Source of the DNA: Tetraselmis striata
Lineage: Eukaryota; Chlorophyta; Chlorodendrophyceae; Chlorodendrales; Chlorodendraceae
DNA: 64,000 bases
Direction of reading: 5' to 3'
Assembly (NCBI GenBank): GCA_006384855.1
Contig: VCJN01002818.1
Span: 1-64,000, forward strand
Part shown: positions 32,301 to 43,126 of the stretch, piece after piece
How positions within the stretch are numbered: the stretch's first letter is position 1
How the letters are laid out: each line of letters opens with the position of its first letter
Notes under the pieces: model-generated
What the model saw: only the letters and a program-made list of their open reading frames with translations
What the model was told of the DNA's origin: nothing
Databases searched by the model: none
Position numbers and translations under genes: made by a program

Positions 32301-35300
32301 CGCTGTCCTGCTGGTCGACCTTCTTGAAGGAGCGTTGCAGCGTCAGCTTCGGTGGCAACGTGGGCGCCCGGAAGGTCTCCCTGTCCTACGGTGGTGGCAA
32401 CGCAAATCAGCCGGCCCATCCATCGGCCTATACACCTATGGCACGGCGGCTGTATCTGAGGCAAAGCCAGCAGGAGCCATTGGACACTCGCGCAGCATCG
32501 CATCATTCAACTGTCCAACCTGGCAAAGGCGCCCTGGCGGCACTGCAGCCAGGCTGTCTGGTCGGGTGGCCAGAGACAACTGCTGTGCACAAAGGCAAGC
32601 ATTGCCACATGCGTTGTGCAGTCCAGACTACCCTGCGTCCGCGCATGCCAAGGCTGTGTTGCTAGCTAGTGGTGTTAGTGCTATCAGATCGTCGAGTCCC
32701 ACATCAATGTGCGGCTTATAATAAGTTTTATGCACTTGTGTCTCCTTGGGCATCTACGGCCGGGAGACCTGCGACGTATCAGCGCATCCCGGATGTATAG
32801 GATAGCAGAGGGGAAACGTAGCTGTGGGAGCGGGGCCATAAGTGGGTCGCCAGGCACACCGCGCCGCGGCCTCACCTTTTGCTCGAGGTACCTGAGGTGC
32901 GTGCGCATGCGGCCAAAGAGGCTCCCCACGGCGCGGTCGATGGTGTGCTCCATGTTGCGGTACCACGGCTCGCAGTCCAGGTCCTCGTGCAGCTCCGCCG
33001 TCCACGGCTCAAAGTCCGGCGAGTGCCAGTCGCGGTCCAGGTTGCTGCGCAGCGCGTGCAGCTGCTGGTGCGGCCGGAGGCGCAGGATGATGTACTCGCG
33101 CTGGTCCGCGGACAGCGACTGCGTCGCCTGGCCCGGCTCCATGCGCAGCGGCTCCAGCGTGCTGCGGTCCACCAGCAGCTTGCCCGTCTCCAGCGACCTG
33201 CGGCAAGGCCGAAGCCCACATTACACCACATGAATATACATAATCACGTGTATAATTAATCACCCAAGTAACGTATGACCGTCGCCGCTTTGTATTCTAA
33301 TATCAAACATGGATGGAGGAAGCGCAACCATGTGCTTTGGATTAACGGTAAACATTACTGTATATCCCACCGCCAACAGAGAACAGCTATAGTTGTCTTG
33401 AAATAAGCCAGGAAACACCACGGAAACTGCATGGGTTCCCGGACCCGATGCTGCAAAACAATTCCTTGTTCCCTGAACCCAGCTAAACCCAAACCCTGAA
33501 CCCACTTCCCGTAACCTGGCGCGAAACACGTTTTTGAACCGTTATAGGCAGTGACTAATGACATGGCATACTTAAACGCGCTGAGGCCCGGGGCGTGGCT
33601 AAAAGGGTTGCACCCGGCCCCGATTGGGTGCCTGGCTGTAGCCCTGGTTTTTAGGGCTGTACTCCTACAAACCCTAGAAATCCTAACAAGACCAAGACAA
33701 CTTGTATCGCTACTCAGGCGTTACTGTATGATAAACATCATCGGCTGCAATAAGCTACGTCGTACCAACCTCCATTTTGGATACTGTAACTCGTGTATCT
33801 TTGAAGTTGCTGACTGAAAAGTCGATGACAAAGAGCACCGGTACGAGTACTGTCAACGAACTATGGAATCTGTATCATAAATCGCCACAAGCAACTTTTG
33901 CCCTTTGGCACTACTCACCTTGCGACCAGGAATAGACTAGTGCCGGCGCTGCTGCTATAATTTCTCCCATATGTACCACAAATGTGGACATGCGATGTTG
34001 GTGGAGTTGGATTCTATTGCGGAGGTGTGCATACATACACATCCAGGGGTGGCTTGGGTATAACTACACAGTGGCAGTGGGGGTGTGCTAATACCCCCAG
34101 CAGTCACGTGGTTGCGCGCACTATGGCACTGGCGTGCAGTCCATGGCAGCCCATGGTAGCGCAGGGACGCCTTGGCTCTCACCGGCGCACGCTGTTGTTG
34201 GCCTCCATGACGGGGCCGATCTCCTTGGAGATGACGTCGGTCATGCTGCCGGGCACCAGCTGCCAGTATTCCGCGCCGCGCACGAGGCGCTCGTCGTTCC
34301 ATGGCTGCCCGTGCTTGGGGGTGCTCCAGAAGGGCGGCAGCGGCGGCTTGACTGCCTTGATCTGGTGCACCCGGCCCTGCTCCTCCACCGGGCTCCCCCA
34401 CATCCCCTTCTCCTTCACGCGCCGCTTCTCCTCCACCCGCAGCTGCCAGCCCGCACCACGGGCACACGCACGCCCATCACTCGGCAGAGAGCTGCGCCAC
34501 TCACACGCATCCTCCCCACGCTGCTCTCACGCATGCCCTGCCAGGCAGGCCGGCGACCCACCTTGGCTATCTCGGTGTTGGCCTCCGAGATGGACATCAC
34601 GCCCCGCCGGCTGCCGGGCAGCTGACCTCCATGGAAGGCTGTGGTGCGGTTCGCGGTGCCACCCAGCTGCGCTGACATGGGGCGCGAGCCACCCGCGGAG
34701 CCCCGGCGGCTGTGGTTGGCGCCGCCCTCCTCGCTCCCGCCCGGTGCTGCTGCTCAATCGTGGGGACAGAACGGGGGAGGCAGGTTGGAACACGGGGGGG
34801 TGTGGCGGGGGGGGGGAGGAGCACAGATAGGAATGGGGCGGGTATCGGGGTCAGTGCTCTGCGCAAAGACTATCACAGGCTAAAGGCCATGCAAAGCCTA
34901 AAGCTGAAAGGCTGAATGAATAGGCGTGGTCACTCCAGTGATCGCAATGAGTGACTACTTCAGCCTTAATAGCCTAGAGCTCGGCCGGCTTCGAATCATC
35001 CTCCAAATCCACAGCAATGTCTGCACCCCCTCTCCCCCTTCCCCATTACTAAGCAGTGTGCTACGAAGTGCAGCGTAAGTAGGCCCCAGTGCAGATCCTC
35101 GTGAAAGACAGAGGGGGGGAAGGGCACAAATACGGGCGGGCTATGAGGTAAGTGCGCTGTGTAAAGGGTGAGGGTTAAACAATGGGGCGATTAACTCATC
35201 AGCCTTTTAAATAGCCGGGAACTCGGCCAGCTCTAACGGATCCGCCGACCCCCATGTCTGCGCTTCCCCACGCCTGTCCCTATTTTCATTAGCTAACATG

Positions 35301-35344
35301 CGCGATGGCCAGGAGCACGGGGCGGACAGGGGGCAGAGGGGTTA

Positions 35345-35379
<35 letters not shown>

Positions 35380-35569
35380 TTTGCCGCGGCGCCCCGTTGG
35401 GCATGGGCAGTGCAGGCGCCGACTCGCCGACTCGGCCAGTCCCGTGCTCGGAGATAGGGAAGAGGACGAGGGGAAGTGTGCCATCCATACCTGATTTCGA
35501 GCGGCTGGCGTTCGCGGAGGCATTGAAGCTGCCACCGCGGCGGCGGGTGCTCCCGCCGAGCGACTCCAT
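23370..35569 (-). CDS. EML-family microtubule-associated protein (EF-hand-like, HELP, WD40), 18 exons
   Basis: Minus-strand exons, 5' to 3': 35569-35491, 34749-34562, 34442-34183, 33197-32876, 32385-32272, 31574-31426, 30868-30544, 30188-29766, 29470-29027, 28703-28494, 27987-27289, 26985-26827, 26624-26373, 26229-26060, 25526-25433, 25040-24771, 24627-24406, 23882-23370 (TGA). All phases agree, giving about 1,630 residues from ATG 35569; the frame is open to 35866 without an ATG, so a further 5' exon is possible. Exon 5 has an EF-hand-like FKKVDQQDSGYVSLQQFM (Gln, not Glu, at loop position 12). Exon 7 holds the HELP-type MWLEHVYGYAG. WD40 repeats follow (FGHNNDITCMNIHP, SGGADGTIKIWDVKP, GHSSHVMCIRFTSDDRR), and exon 16 has the EML-type FGFDVMGIWEDGADRTDIN. 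The last exon adds a Cys-rich patch and three acidic ESSIKDE repeats. EML proteins bind and stabilise microtubules, including in cilia and spindles. The exon 11 donor may be GT (27288) or GC (27294). Confidence 0.85.
34830..35275. repeat. Diverged tandem duplication in EML intron 1
   Basis: Segments around 34840-35040 and 35115-35275 share order and motifs: GGGCGGG, a stretch ending in CTCATCAGCC or TTCAGCC, AATAGCC, CTCGGCC, then ATGTCTGC and CCCC. Identity is moderate. It is followed by a 31-G run (35347-35377). Confidence 0.5.
35347..35377. repeat. 31-base G homopolymer (longest of more than 30 G/C runs)
   Basis: Other long examples are 4712-4733 (22 G, coding), 36681-36723 (18 C, G, 24 C), 42610-42638 (C), 57385-57414 (30 G), 38703-38728 (G), 55125-55153 (C) and 63127-63152 (C). 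Nearly all lie in introns or intergenic DNA. Confidence 0.95.
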
Positions 35570-36555
35570 CGCCGCTGCCCCTGCGCCGCTGTGGGCCGCT
35601 GCTGAGTCACCGCCGGCCTGCGGCTGCGATGGGGGCTGTGTGCTGGGGCCGTGCGGTTCGCCGAGGCGGAATGTCGATGAGCAAGATGGAGCGGATGACG
35701 CACGGCGCAGCTTCCTGCTGGGCTTCGCGACGTCCGGACACTGACGGCGTCCCTGTGCGTGGCGTGGTGGGTGGCGGGGCGCGGAGCGCCGCGATGCCGT
35801 TGGAAAGCATGGCGGGGCAGCATGCGCCGCGATGGATATGTCGTCGTCATCAGCGCGCGGCAACGACTAACGAGTACCGGTTCCTGTACTTGCTGTGCTG
35901 TCCCGCCGTAGGGTATTCAGTGGATTGATATCTAGGGCTTACACCCTAACACGATCTTTTCCCGAGGCCGTAGTGCGAGGCGCGCACATTCCGCCGAATA
36001 TTTTGACGCTGAGGACGAGACATATATGGTACGTGTAACTTTAAAGGCAATCCAATTGTCACGCGATCATCCGGCGTTGTCGCACTTCCAGCCCCCATTC
36101 CGTGCATGACAATATGATGTAACGCGTTACAGCCCCCTTCGGGGATGGAGTAGTTTAGGCTCTGCTGGCTGCCACGCGGTGCATCATCGTAGTCGTCCAC
36201 CCCGCAGCAGCAGCTGCACGCACGACCGGCGGCATGTTGCCTGTCCCCGGCGGATGCGGTCGGGGCCCCGCACTCCAGCCTGGGCAGACGCCACACGTAC
36301 CTGGTGCTCGCAGCAGTGCGCCAAATACCCTGCACCCACTGATCCCTCGCCCGCGTCGGCCTGAGCGTCCCGCGTGCTGCGCTGCATAGCGGGTCGCGAC
36401 CGCCGGGCGCCGGGAGCCGGTGGGCGGGCGGGCAAGGCAGCCGCGATAGGCTGTGCGGCGCGCGCCGGTCGGCATAAGCAAGCATACATAGCAGCCTCCC
36501 GGACGAGCGGGGAGGGGGTAGGGCGCGAGGAGGGGCAGGCAGCCCACGAGACACC
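35570..36555. promoter_or_regulatory. Shared upstream region of two divergent genes
   Basis: The EML gene (minus) and the acidic-protein gene (plus) start head to head about 1 kb apart (under 700 bp from the open 5' end of the EML exon 1 frame). The interval is likely to hold both promoters. No TATA box is placed with confidence. Confidence 0.4.
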
Positions 36556-39500
36556 ATGCTGCGCGTCAATGTCACATGTAGCTACAACATCGTGGTGGAG
36601 GAGGTGCGCCGCAAACCCGACAAGCTGCGGTTCCGCGCTTTCCGGGCTTTTTATTGGACCGGCCGACAGCGGCGAATGCGCCCCCCCCCCCCCCCCCCGC
36701 CCCCCCCCCCCCCCCCCCCCCCCAAATAGGAAAAAATATATATCGGGGGGGTCCGGGGAAAGACTGATTGTGCGGCTTGCCGCGTGGGTGTAGCACGAAC
36801 TGGAAGACGAGGGTCGCTACACGGAGGGCGGCACCGCATACGGGGACGACGGCTACGACTGGGACGAGGGCAGCAACGGGAGCGAGGTGCCGGAGGATGA
36901 GCTGGGCCATGACGAGGAGGGCCGCGAGGTGTCCCACTGTCCCCTCTCCCCCCACCCTCCCCCCCCCCCCCCCCCCCCCGCGCCCGCGCCTACTCTCCTT
37001 TACCTTCCGCCCGCCCGTAGTGTCCCCCTATCTTCCCCTATCTTCCCCATCCCCGCAGGTCGCCCCCAATCCCTTGCCGATCCGTAGGGAAGCCGGTTTC
37101 ACGGCATTCCCTCCAAATGCTCGGGAACCTTGTGCTTCGCTCTCCTTTCCACCAGTTTCTCAAAGCTTCGTTTGAGGAATCCTCAGTTTGGTCTCGTCTT
37201 CTGATGCTCTTACAGCTTGGACGGGCTTCACAGCTATGTACAATGTCTTCCGCAACTCTTCGTCCAGTGCTCATATCTACCCAATGAATTCAGCGCTTTC
37301 TCCAACTTTTTAAGGGGCTTTTTTGTGGGGCTTTCTCCCACAGCCTGGCCTCCTCTGTGCACCCCCCCCCTTTCCGGCTTCTAGTCCGGACCCCCTGCCT
37401 CACGCGCGCCCCTTGCCGCCCCGCAGGACTGGGACGACCCGCCGTCAGACGGGGAGTCCATCCACACGGAGGACGACAGCAGCGGCGAGGGCTACGGCAG
37501 CCAGGACTCGGACTGCGACAACAGCCTGGCCGTTGTGCCGTACGGCACTGGTGCGCCCCCCCCCCACCCCCCCCCACACCACCACCCTACTGCCCGCTTG
37601 TCTGCCCACACAGCCTATCTGTTCTCCCCGACGGCCATGCGGCTGGCCGTCTCCCTCACCATCACCTCCCACCCCCACCCCCACCTCCACCCCGCATTGC
37701 TTCGCGGCAGATCTGCGTCTCCACGGCCGCAGAGAGGGCCATCGGCGGGCGCAACACTCCTACCGGTGCGCGCCCTGGCATGGGCCCAGCCTTCTTGGGA
37801 AGGAAGGGAGGGGGGGGGGGGGGGGGGGCTCTGGACCGCCAGGGCCAGTGTGCGCAGGTGGCGGTGGGCACCGGAGGGGGCGGCGCCATGTCCCTCCCGT
37901 CAGCGGCTCTGTCAGACACCCCGAGTTGATGGAGGGCAGCGCATGGTGGGACATCTGCGGCTGACGTGGTGTTGCGGTGGCAGGCCACACCGGTGGCAGC
38001 AGGAGGCGGACGAGCTGGAGGACGAGCTGGCGGAGGAGGAGGCGCTGCTGAGGGCGGAGGCGGGGGGAGGAGGAGGGGGAGGAGGCGGAGGAGCGGTGGC
38101 GGGCGCAGCAGGCAGGCGCGGCGCGGGGAAGCGGCGCCCCCGCGCGGCGGCACCGGGGCCGGCGCGGCTCGCGGGCGCCGCGCGGCGGGAGCTGCATCCA
38201 GGGGGAGGTGGTGCTGGGGCAGCCGACGGTGATGTACCGCACGCAGCCGAGCCATCTGAGCGGCCCTGCGGCCGCTGCCGCCTCCGCGGCCGCAGCGGCG
38301 GTGGCGGCAGCTAGCGGGCCCAGCCAGCGCATCGTGGTACAGGCGGCGGCACGCGCCGCCGCGTCGGCCGCCGCCAACGCTGTGGCGGAGGCCATGGAGC
38401 TGTCGTCGGCGGCCGGCGGCGGCGGGGCGCGGCAGCGCAGCCGCGGCAGCGGCGTGGCGGAGGAGTGGCCCACGCGAGGCGTGAGCCGCGAGGAGCTGCA
38501 GCAGCAGCAGCAGCAGCAGCAGGCGGGCGACTACCTCCCCCCGCACTACAGCAGCGCCATCTACCCAGTAATCAACCCCCCCCCCCCTTGCCCTCTGACC
38601 TCGTCCCTTCTTCCCCATTTTGTCCCTCAGTCCATCCGCCGGAATGCACATGGCTGTGCCGCTTTCTTCCCTCATTGTAGTGAGAGACAGAGAGAAGGCG
38701 GCGGGGGGGGGGGGGGGGGGGGGGGGGGTCGTTTGTGCTGCAGAGGCGCCGCTTCTGGTGAGTGAAAGTCATCAACATAGCCCAATCAAGAAATCAGAGA
38801 GAGGCACACAGAGAGGGGAAGGGGGGGGAGAGGGGGTGCATGACGGTCGCTGCATATGAAAAGCGCCGCAGCATCATCGCCAGTCTGGCTAGGGCGCCCC
38901 GATGCCAACTGATTGTGGTCCAAAATATGAAAATCTGCGTTGCTATACATTGATGGCGGCGCAGAATTTGTCTTGCCAATGCTGCATATATGTCCGCATG
39001 GAGTGGCAGCCTGGGTCACCCCGCACGGAAGGCGAGTTAGGTGCACACATGTGCTTGTCGCTGCCACTGACCCTGCGCCCTGCTCCCGTGACGCACGCGC
39101 GCTGTTGCCAGGAGGAGCACGACGACCTGCTGGGGGGCCTGCGCCACCACCACACCGGCCGCCCCGGCCTGCAGTCGGGCGGCGCCATGGACGCGCTGCA
39201 GAGCGCCCTGCGCGAGACGGGGCTGCGCTACGACAACCCCTCCGCCGCCTCCACGCCCAGCCGCGGCCACAGCCGGCCGGCGTACGCGCCGGCGGAGCGG
39301 GCCCCCGCGGAGGCGCCGCTGTGGGACGCGGCGTACCGCGCGTCCCACCGCCAGCCGGCCGCCCGCCGCCAGCCCGGCCTGGATAGCCTGTGGCAGGAGC
39401 CCGGCGGCGGCGACAAGGGCGGCGGGGGGGGAGCTGGCGGGGACGACGCTCTGGAGGCGGCCGTCGTCGCGCGGCTGCGCAAGGCGGAGGTGCTGGGCCA

Positions 39501-41089
39501 GCAGATGACGCTGCCGGAGGACATCGTGCAGGTGATGATCACTCACGCGCGCACACGGGCGCCGGCGCACTGTGGAGGCCCTCAGTATAACCCTCACATT
39601 GGGGTTGCATGCAACCTATGCGACCATGCCCCATAGTCGCGCTATGGTATCGTCTATATTTCACCTCTGGCAGGTAGGGTGCAAGCTGGTATTCACGGTG
39701 TCCCTATAACCGCCTGTATGTGTTGTCACTGTATATCTGGACACAATCTCATGTGCACTGTATGTGTCAGAATAATGTTTGTTGTCATATTATACATGCG
39801 ATACATACATATGTTTAGAATGTATGCACGTTTGTATATACGTGCTGGTTTGTATGTATGTGTGTGTGTGTGTGTGTGTATACAGTGCACGTACCTGACG
39901 ACGTGTACGAGTAGATGTACGGGTCCCGACGTGGCAATAAGACCACTGCAAATACGAACCCGCCCTGCCCGCCAGAGGTCAAATGTAGACGAAACCACAG
40001 CGGATGTGTTGTCGGTTGCATGCAAACCCGACTTGAGGCTTGTAATGAGCATCCTTATGGGTCAGTTGGCACCCATGAGGATATCTAGCTCTGTAGCCTG
40101 CAGAAGGACAATAAGTACACACGCACCAGTTGATCGGGTCCCCAAAACGATGACCTGTGTCGCGCCGTCGCGCCGAGAGTTCCGTGACATTGTAGCGGTG
40201 TATTCCGGACGATTGCCGGTGTTGGTGTGGAGCGCTGCGCGTATCTCGCTGACAATGCAACGCTCTCCGCACCGCAGGCCGGCTCGGGCGCCGCCATCAC
40301 GGCGCTGGCGGCCGGCGGGGCCAAGTCGCTTTTCGGACGGCGGGCGCACGAGCGCATCGCGCTGCCGCCTTCGCGCCCCGTCTCTTCCCGGCGCCGCTCC
40401 GCCTACGGTGCGAACCCCCCAACTCCCCCCTGCCCACATTGGACACGGCTGCGGCCACCACGCCCCCACCGGCCCGTCGCTCACCACCCCTGGGCGACCT
40501 CCCTGTTTGTCCCGAGCAGGCGGGAAGCCCGGCGCGAGTCCCGGGCCGCCAACTGCAGCGGGCGGACAGCCCGGGGGTGCCCACGCCGCTGGACACGCCC
40601 GACATGTTGGAGATGCGCGACGGGGCGGAGGTGCTGGTGGTGCTGGACCCCTCGGAGCCGTTGACCCCGGAGGGGGAGGGGGAGGGGGGGCGGCCGGCGC
40701 CCTCCCCGCCGCCTTTTCCGGCCGGCCACCAGTGGCGCGCCGGCAAGGGCGGCGACGCGCCGGCCGCGCCCCGTAGCCGCATCGACGGCAAGCGCCACGC
40801 GCCGGACGCGCGCCGCAGCACCGGCAGCCTCTCCAACGTGCTGCGCCTACCGCAGGGCGCGGCGACCGTTAGCGACGGCGGCGGTGCGCTGCGGCCCACG
40901 CCGCATCCCACCGGGCCCGCCGTGCGCAGCCTCAGCCTCGCGCGCCGCTACGTGCCGGGCCTCCCCGGCGGGCAGCCCGCCGTGCCGACGCCGCTCAACA
41001 ACGCGCATCGGCGCCTCGGCCTCGTCATCAGCGGCCACGCCGCCGCGGGCCTGCCGCACGAGGGTGGCCTGCCGGCGGTGCGCCGGTAG
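36556..41089 (+). CDS. Acidic, Ala/Gln-rich protein of unknown function, about 9 exons
   Basis: Proposed exons: 36556-36603 (MLRVNVTCSYNIVVEE), 36794-36928, 37427-37550, 37711-37765, 37984-38095, 38202-38567, 39112-39531, 40278-40407 and about 40520-41089 (TAG). Phases agree up to exon 8; the exon 8/9 junction is unresolved (out of frame as written). Exons 2-3 are Asp/Glu/Ser-rich (DWDEGSNGSEVPED; DWDDPPSDGESIHTEDDSS). Exon 6 has a VVLGQPTVMYRTQPSHLSG start, an Ala-rich helix and a CAG-encoded Gln run (38498-38522). Exon 7 ends in a helical segment (LRKAEVLGQQMTLPEDIVQ). The last exon has TPDMLEMRDGAEVLVVLDP and an Arg/Ser-rich tail. No domain is recognised, and the composition suggests a disordered scaffold. 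Donors are often GTGCGC. It lies head to head with the EML gene. Confidence 0.55.
38498..38522 (+). repeat. (CAG)n encoding poly-Gln in exon 6
   Basis: Eight CAG codons in frame within the proposed exon. Confidence 0.8.
39577..40058. mobile_element. MITE-like insertion with inverted ends, intron 7 of the 36.6-41.1 kb gene
   Basis: 39577-39617 is an inverted partial copy of the 3' part of 39933-40058; the shared core reads GGTTGCATGCAA followed by CTTGAGG or TGAGGGTT. The same family occurs at 62202-62339 (same strand as the right end) and, more diverged, at 57671-57803, both within NAT10. A (GT)n tract lies inside (39858-39879). It looks like a short element with imperfect terminal inverted repeats. 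Confidence 0.6.
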
Positions 41090-42098
41090 CCCCCCGCGGA
41101 TGGATGAGAGGGTGGAGGAGGGTGGAGAGGGCTCAGAGGGGGGGGGGGCGCAAGTGGGGAGGGACATGCCCCCCCCCCCCCCCCCCGCTACCCCCCCCGG
41201 GACTCCTTCCCCCCCGCGCATGTGCCACTGTAATATCACCGCTTGCTATACCACTGCGCCACATGGTTGCGAATGAAAAAATGTCATCTATGGGACAAAA
41301 CGGTCTGTCAGTAGTTGGACGAAATAGGTTTGTCATCACCTGGACGAAAACGTGCCGCGAGGTCCTAGTTTTGCTGCTGTTTTTCGAGCCAAATCACGAT
41401 GCCTGCTCAGGGTTTACTGTTCTGCCTGAATGTACTGTTTTTGCCGCCATCTATGCGGGAATATGAGGCACGAAGAGGGAGGCTGAGAGGTGGGGGGCGG
41501 GGGGGGGGGGGGGGGGGGTGTAGGGGGGAGGAAGCTCCCTCCCCCCCCGGGACTCCTTCCCCCCCCCCCCCCCCCCCCCGCGCCTGCGCCACTGACTGTA
41601 ATATCACCGCTTGCTATATACCACTGCGCCACCTGGCTGCGAATGCCTAATGCCCCACTGTTCATTTTTGGTCCTGTACATAGCGCTAAACATTTGTTCG
41701 TTTGTTTGCTTCCGTTTCTTCACACGTTTTTACACTTGTACTTGCACTGATCAAGCGCGAGAGAAAGAGAAGAGAAAACGTTGCGTGACTTTGTGGGTGG
41801 TTTTGGAGCATCGCCTCATCTCAAAGATGGAGAAGACAGTGAAGACCTCCTTGAGCGGGGTATCACTCTTACTGCGTGTGAGGGCTCCGGTCGTTCACTC
41901 GGCGCGGGACAGTGTTGCCCACCTGGCCCCCTGATGTGTTGTTCCCTTGAGGGTTGACCGGCCGGGCGCAGCGCGGGGGGCAGCCTGGGGACGCCTGGGG
42001 ACGGAGCTGCGCATCGGACGGCGGCCGCTTGCAGGCGCCCACTGCGGCCGGCGGCAAACCACCGAGCTGCCCACGCGTTGATGCCCATGAGCAGTCAT
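41090..42098. other. Intergenic with direct repeats and homopolymers
   Basis: No gene is seen. The stretch contains a direct repeat pair and long C and G runs between the convergent ends of the acidic-protein gene and the FN2 gene. Confidence 0.5.
41186..41645. repeat. Direct repeat, ~95 bp, two copies
   Basis: 41186-41275 and 41548-41645 share CGGGACTCCTTCCCCCC, a GCGCC/ATGTGCCACTG stretch, TAATATCACCGCTTGCTATA and CACTGCGCCAC, ending GCTGCGAATG or GTTGCGAATG. Both copies are preceded by a G-run and a C-run of variable length. Confidence 0.85.
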
Positions 42099-43126
42099 TC
42101 AGCCGCACCCACAGTTGCCCCACGCGCCGGACGCGGTGTAGCACCAGGCCTGGTCGTGGCCGGCGGCGGTGCAGCGGGTGTACTCCACGCCGTCGTAGCG
42201 GAAGGGGAAGGCGCAGGGGGCGCCCGCGGGGGCCGTCCCGCCGCCGTCTGTGCGGCAGCCCTCGTGCCCGCAGGCGCAGTACCCCCATTGCCACGGGTCG
42301 GAGAGATGCGTCTGCGTGGCGGGTGCGGGCATTGTCTCAATGCCTCCGCCCTATACCATCAGCAGGGCCCTTCTGAAACTGGTGACATGGAGTCGCCCAC
42401 ACCGCCCCTCCCACGGTGGTTAGGTGGTGTACTAGCGCTAGAGCATGATTGCAACCTGTCCAGAGCTGCCCCGAAGGAGGATACTGCTTTTGCCTGTTTG
42501 AACATGCCTAGACTCCCTCTCGTGCAGTTACAAAGAAAGCCAGAGTAGCCAGGAAAAAAACTTGGAAACACTCTCTACTCCCTCCCTTCCTTTCTCTCCC
42601 TCTCTGTCAACCCCCCCCCCCCCCCCCCCCCCCCCCCCGCGCGCTCTCCCCCGCAAAGACCAAGCTCATGGCGCTGCCCCGGATGCCGCACCTGGCACCA
42701 CCGCGCGCCGTCCGAGTCCGTGGCGCAGTCGCGGTGCCATCGCCCGCGCGAGAGAAAGGGAAAGGCGCAGGGCGTGCCGGGCGGCACGGTGCCGCCGTCC
42801 GAGGTAGTCACGCACTGCGAGCAGGCGCATTCCCCCCACGGCAGCCCACCGCTCGTGATGCCGCACCAGTCGGAGTGCCAGCCGTCGTGGGGGGCGCAGG
42901 AGCTGTACTCCACGCCTTTCCAGGCGAAGGGGAACTCGCAGAGGCGGCCGGGGGGTGCGCTGCCCGTACTGCCGACGGTCTTGCAGACGGTGTTGGAGGC
43001 AACGACGGAGTAGCGTATGTCTACAGCCCACGTGAGACACAGCAGGCGGAGAAGGCGGAGGCTGGCGAGCCTGGTAGGGCTCGAGGCCACAGGCGGTCGC
43101 TTACAGGCGGGCGAGTAGGGCATCAT
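42099..43126 (-). CDS. Probable secreted protein with three fibronectin type II domains
   Basis: Exon 1 is 43126-42692 (ATG, 145 codons) and exon 2 is 42311-42099 (TGA); the intron is GTGCGG...CACGCAG and is in phase. After a basic leader comes a hydrophobic stretch (LRLLRLLCLTWAV), a possible signal peptide or anchor. Three FN2 modules follow: (1) about Cys 48 to Cys 102 with CEFPFAWKGVEYSSC and HSDWCG; (2) PCAFPFLSRGRW ... ARWCQ, completed across the intron by DPWQWGYCAC; (3) PCAFPFRYDGVEYTRC ... QAWCYT ... WGNCGC. Each has the four-Cys, aromatic-rich FN2 pattern (two disulfides), which binds collagen-like or glycan ligands outside the cell in animals. The clean reconstruction of domain 2 across the intron supports the splice. 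The sense intron carries a 29-base G-run (plus-strand C-run 42610-42638). The ligand in this organism is unknown. Confidence 0.85.

Noticed and set aside
23496-33259. Long plus-strand ORFs across the EML exons
   Set aside because: They are antisense shadows of high-GC exons. The minus strand gives phased exons and conserved WD40 motifs.
36556-36676. First exon of the acidic gene as a tubulin tyrosine ligase-like (TTLL) protein (VNVTCSYNIVVEEVRRK)
   Set aside because: Only a short superficial resemblance; the in-phase donor cuts after VVEE and no ATP-grasp motifs follow.
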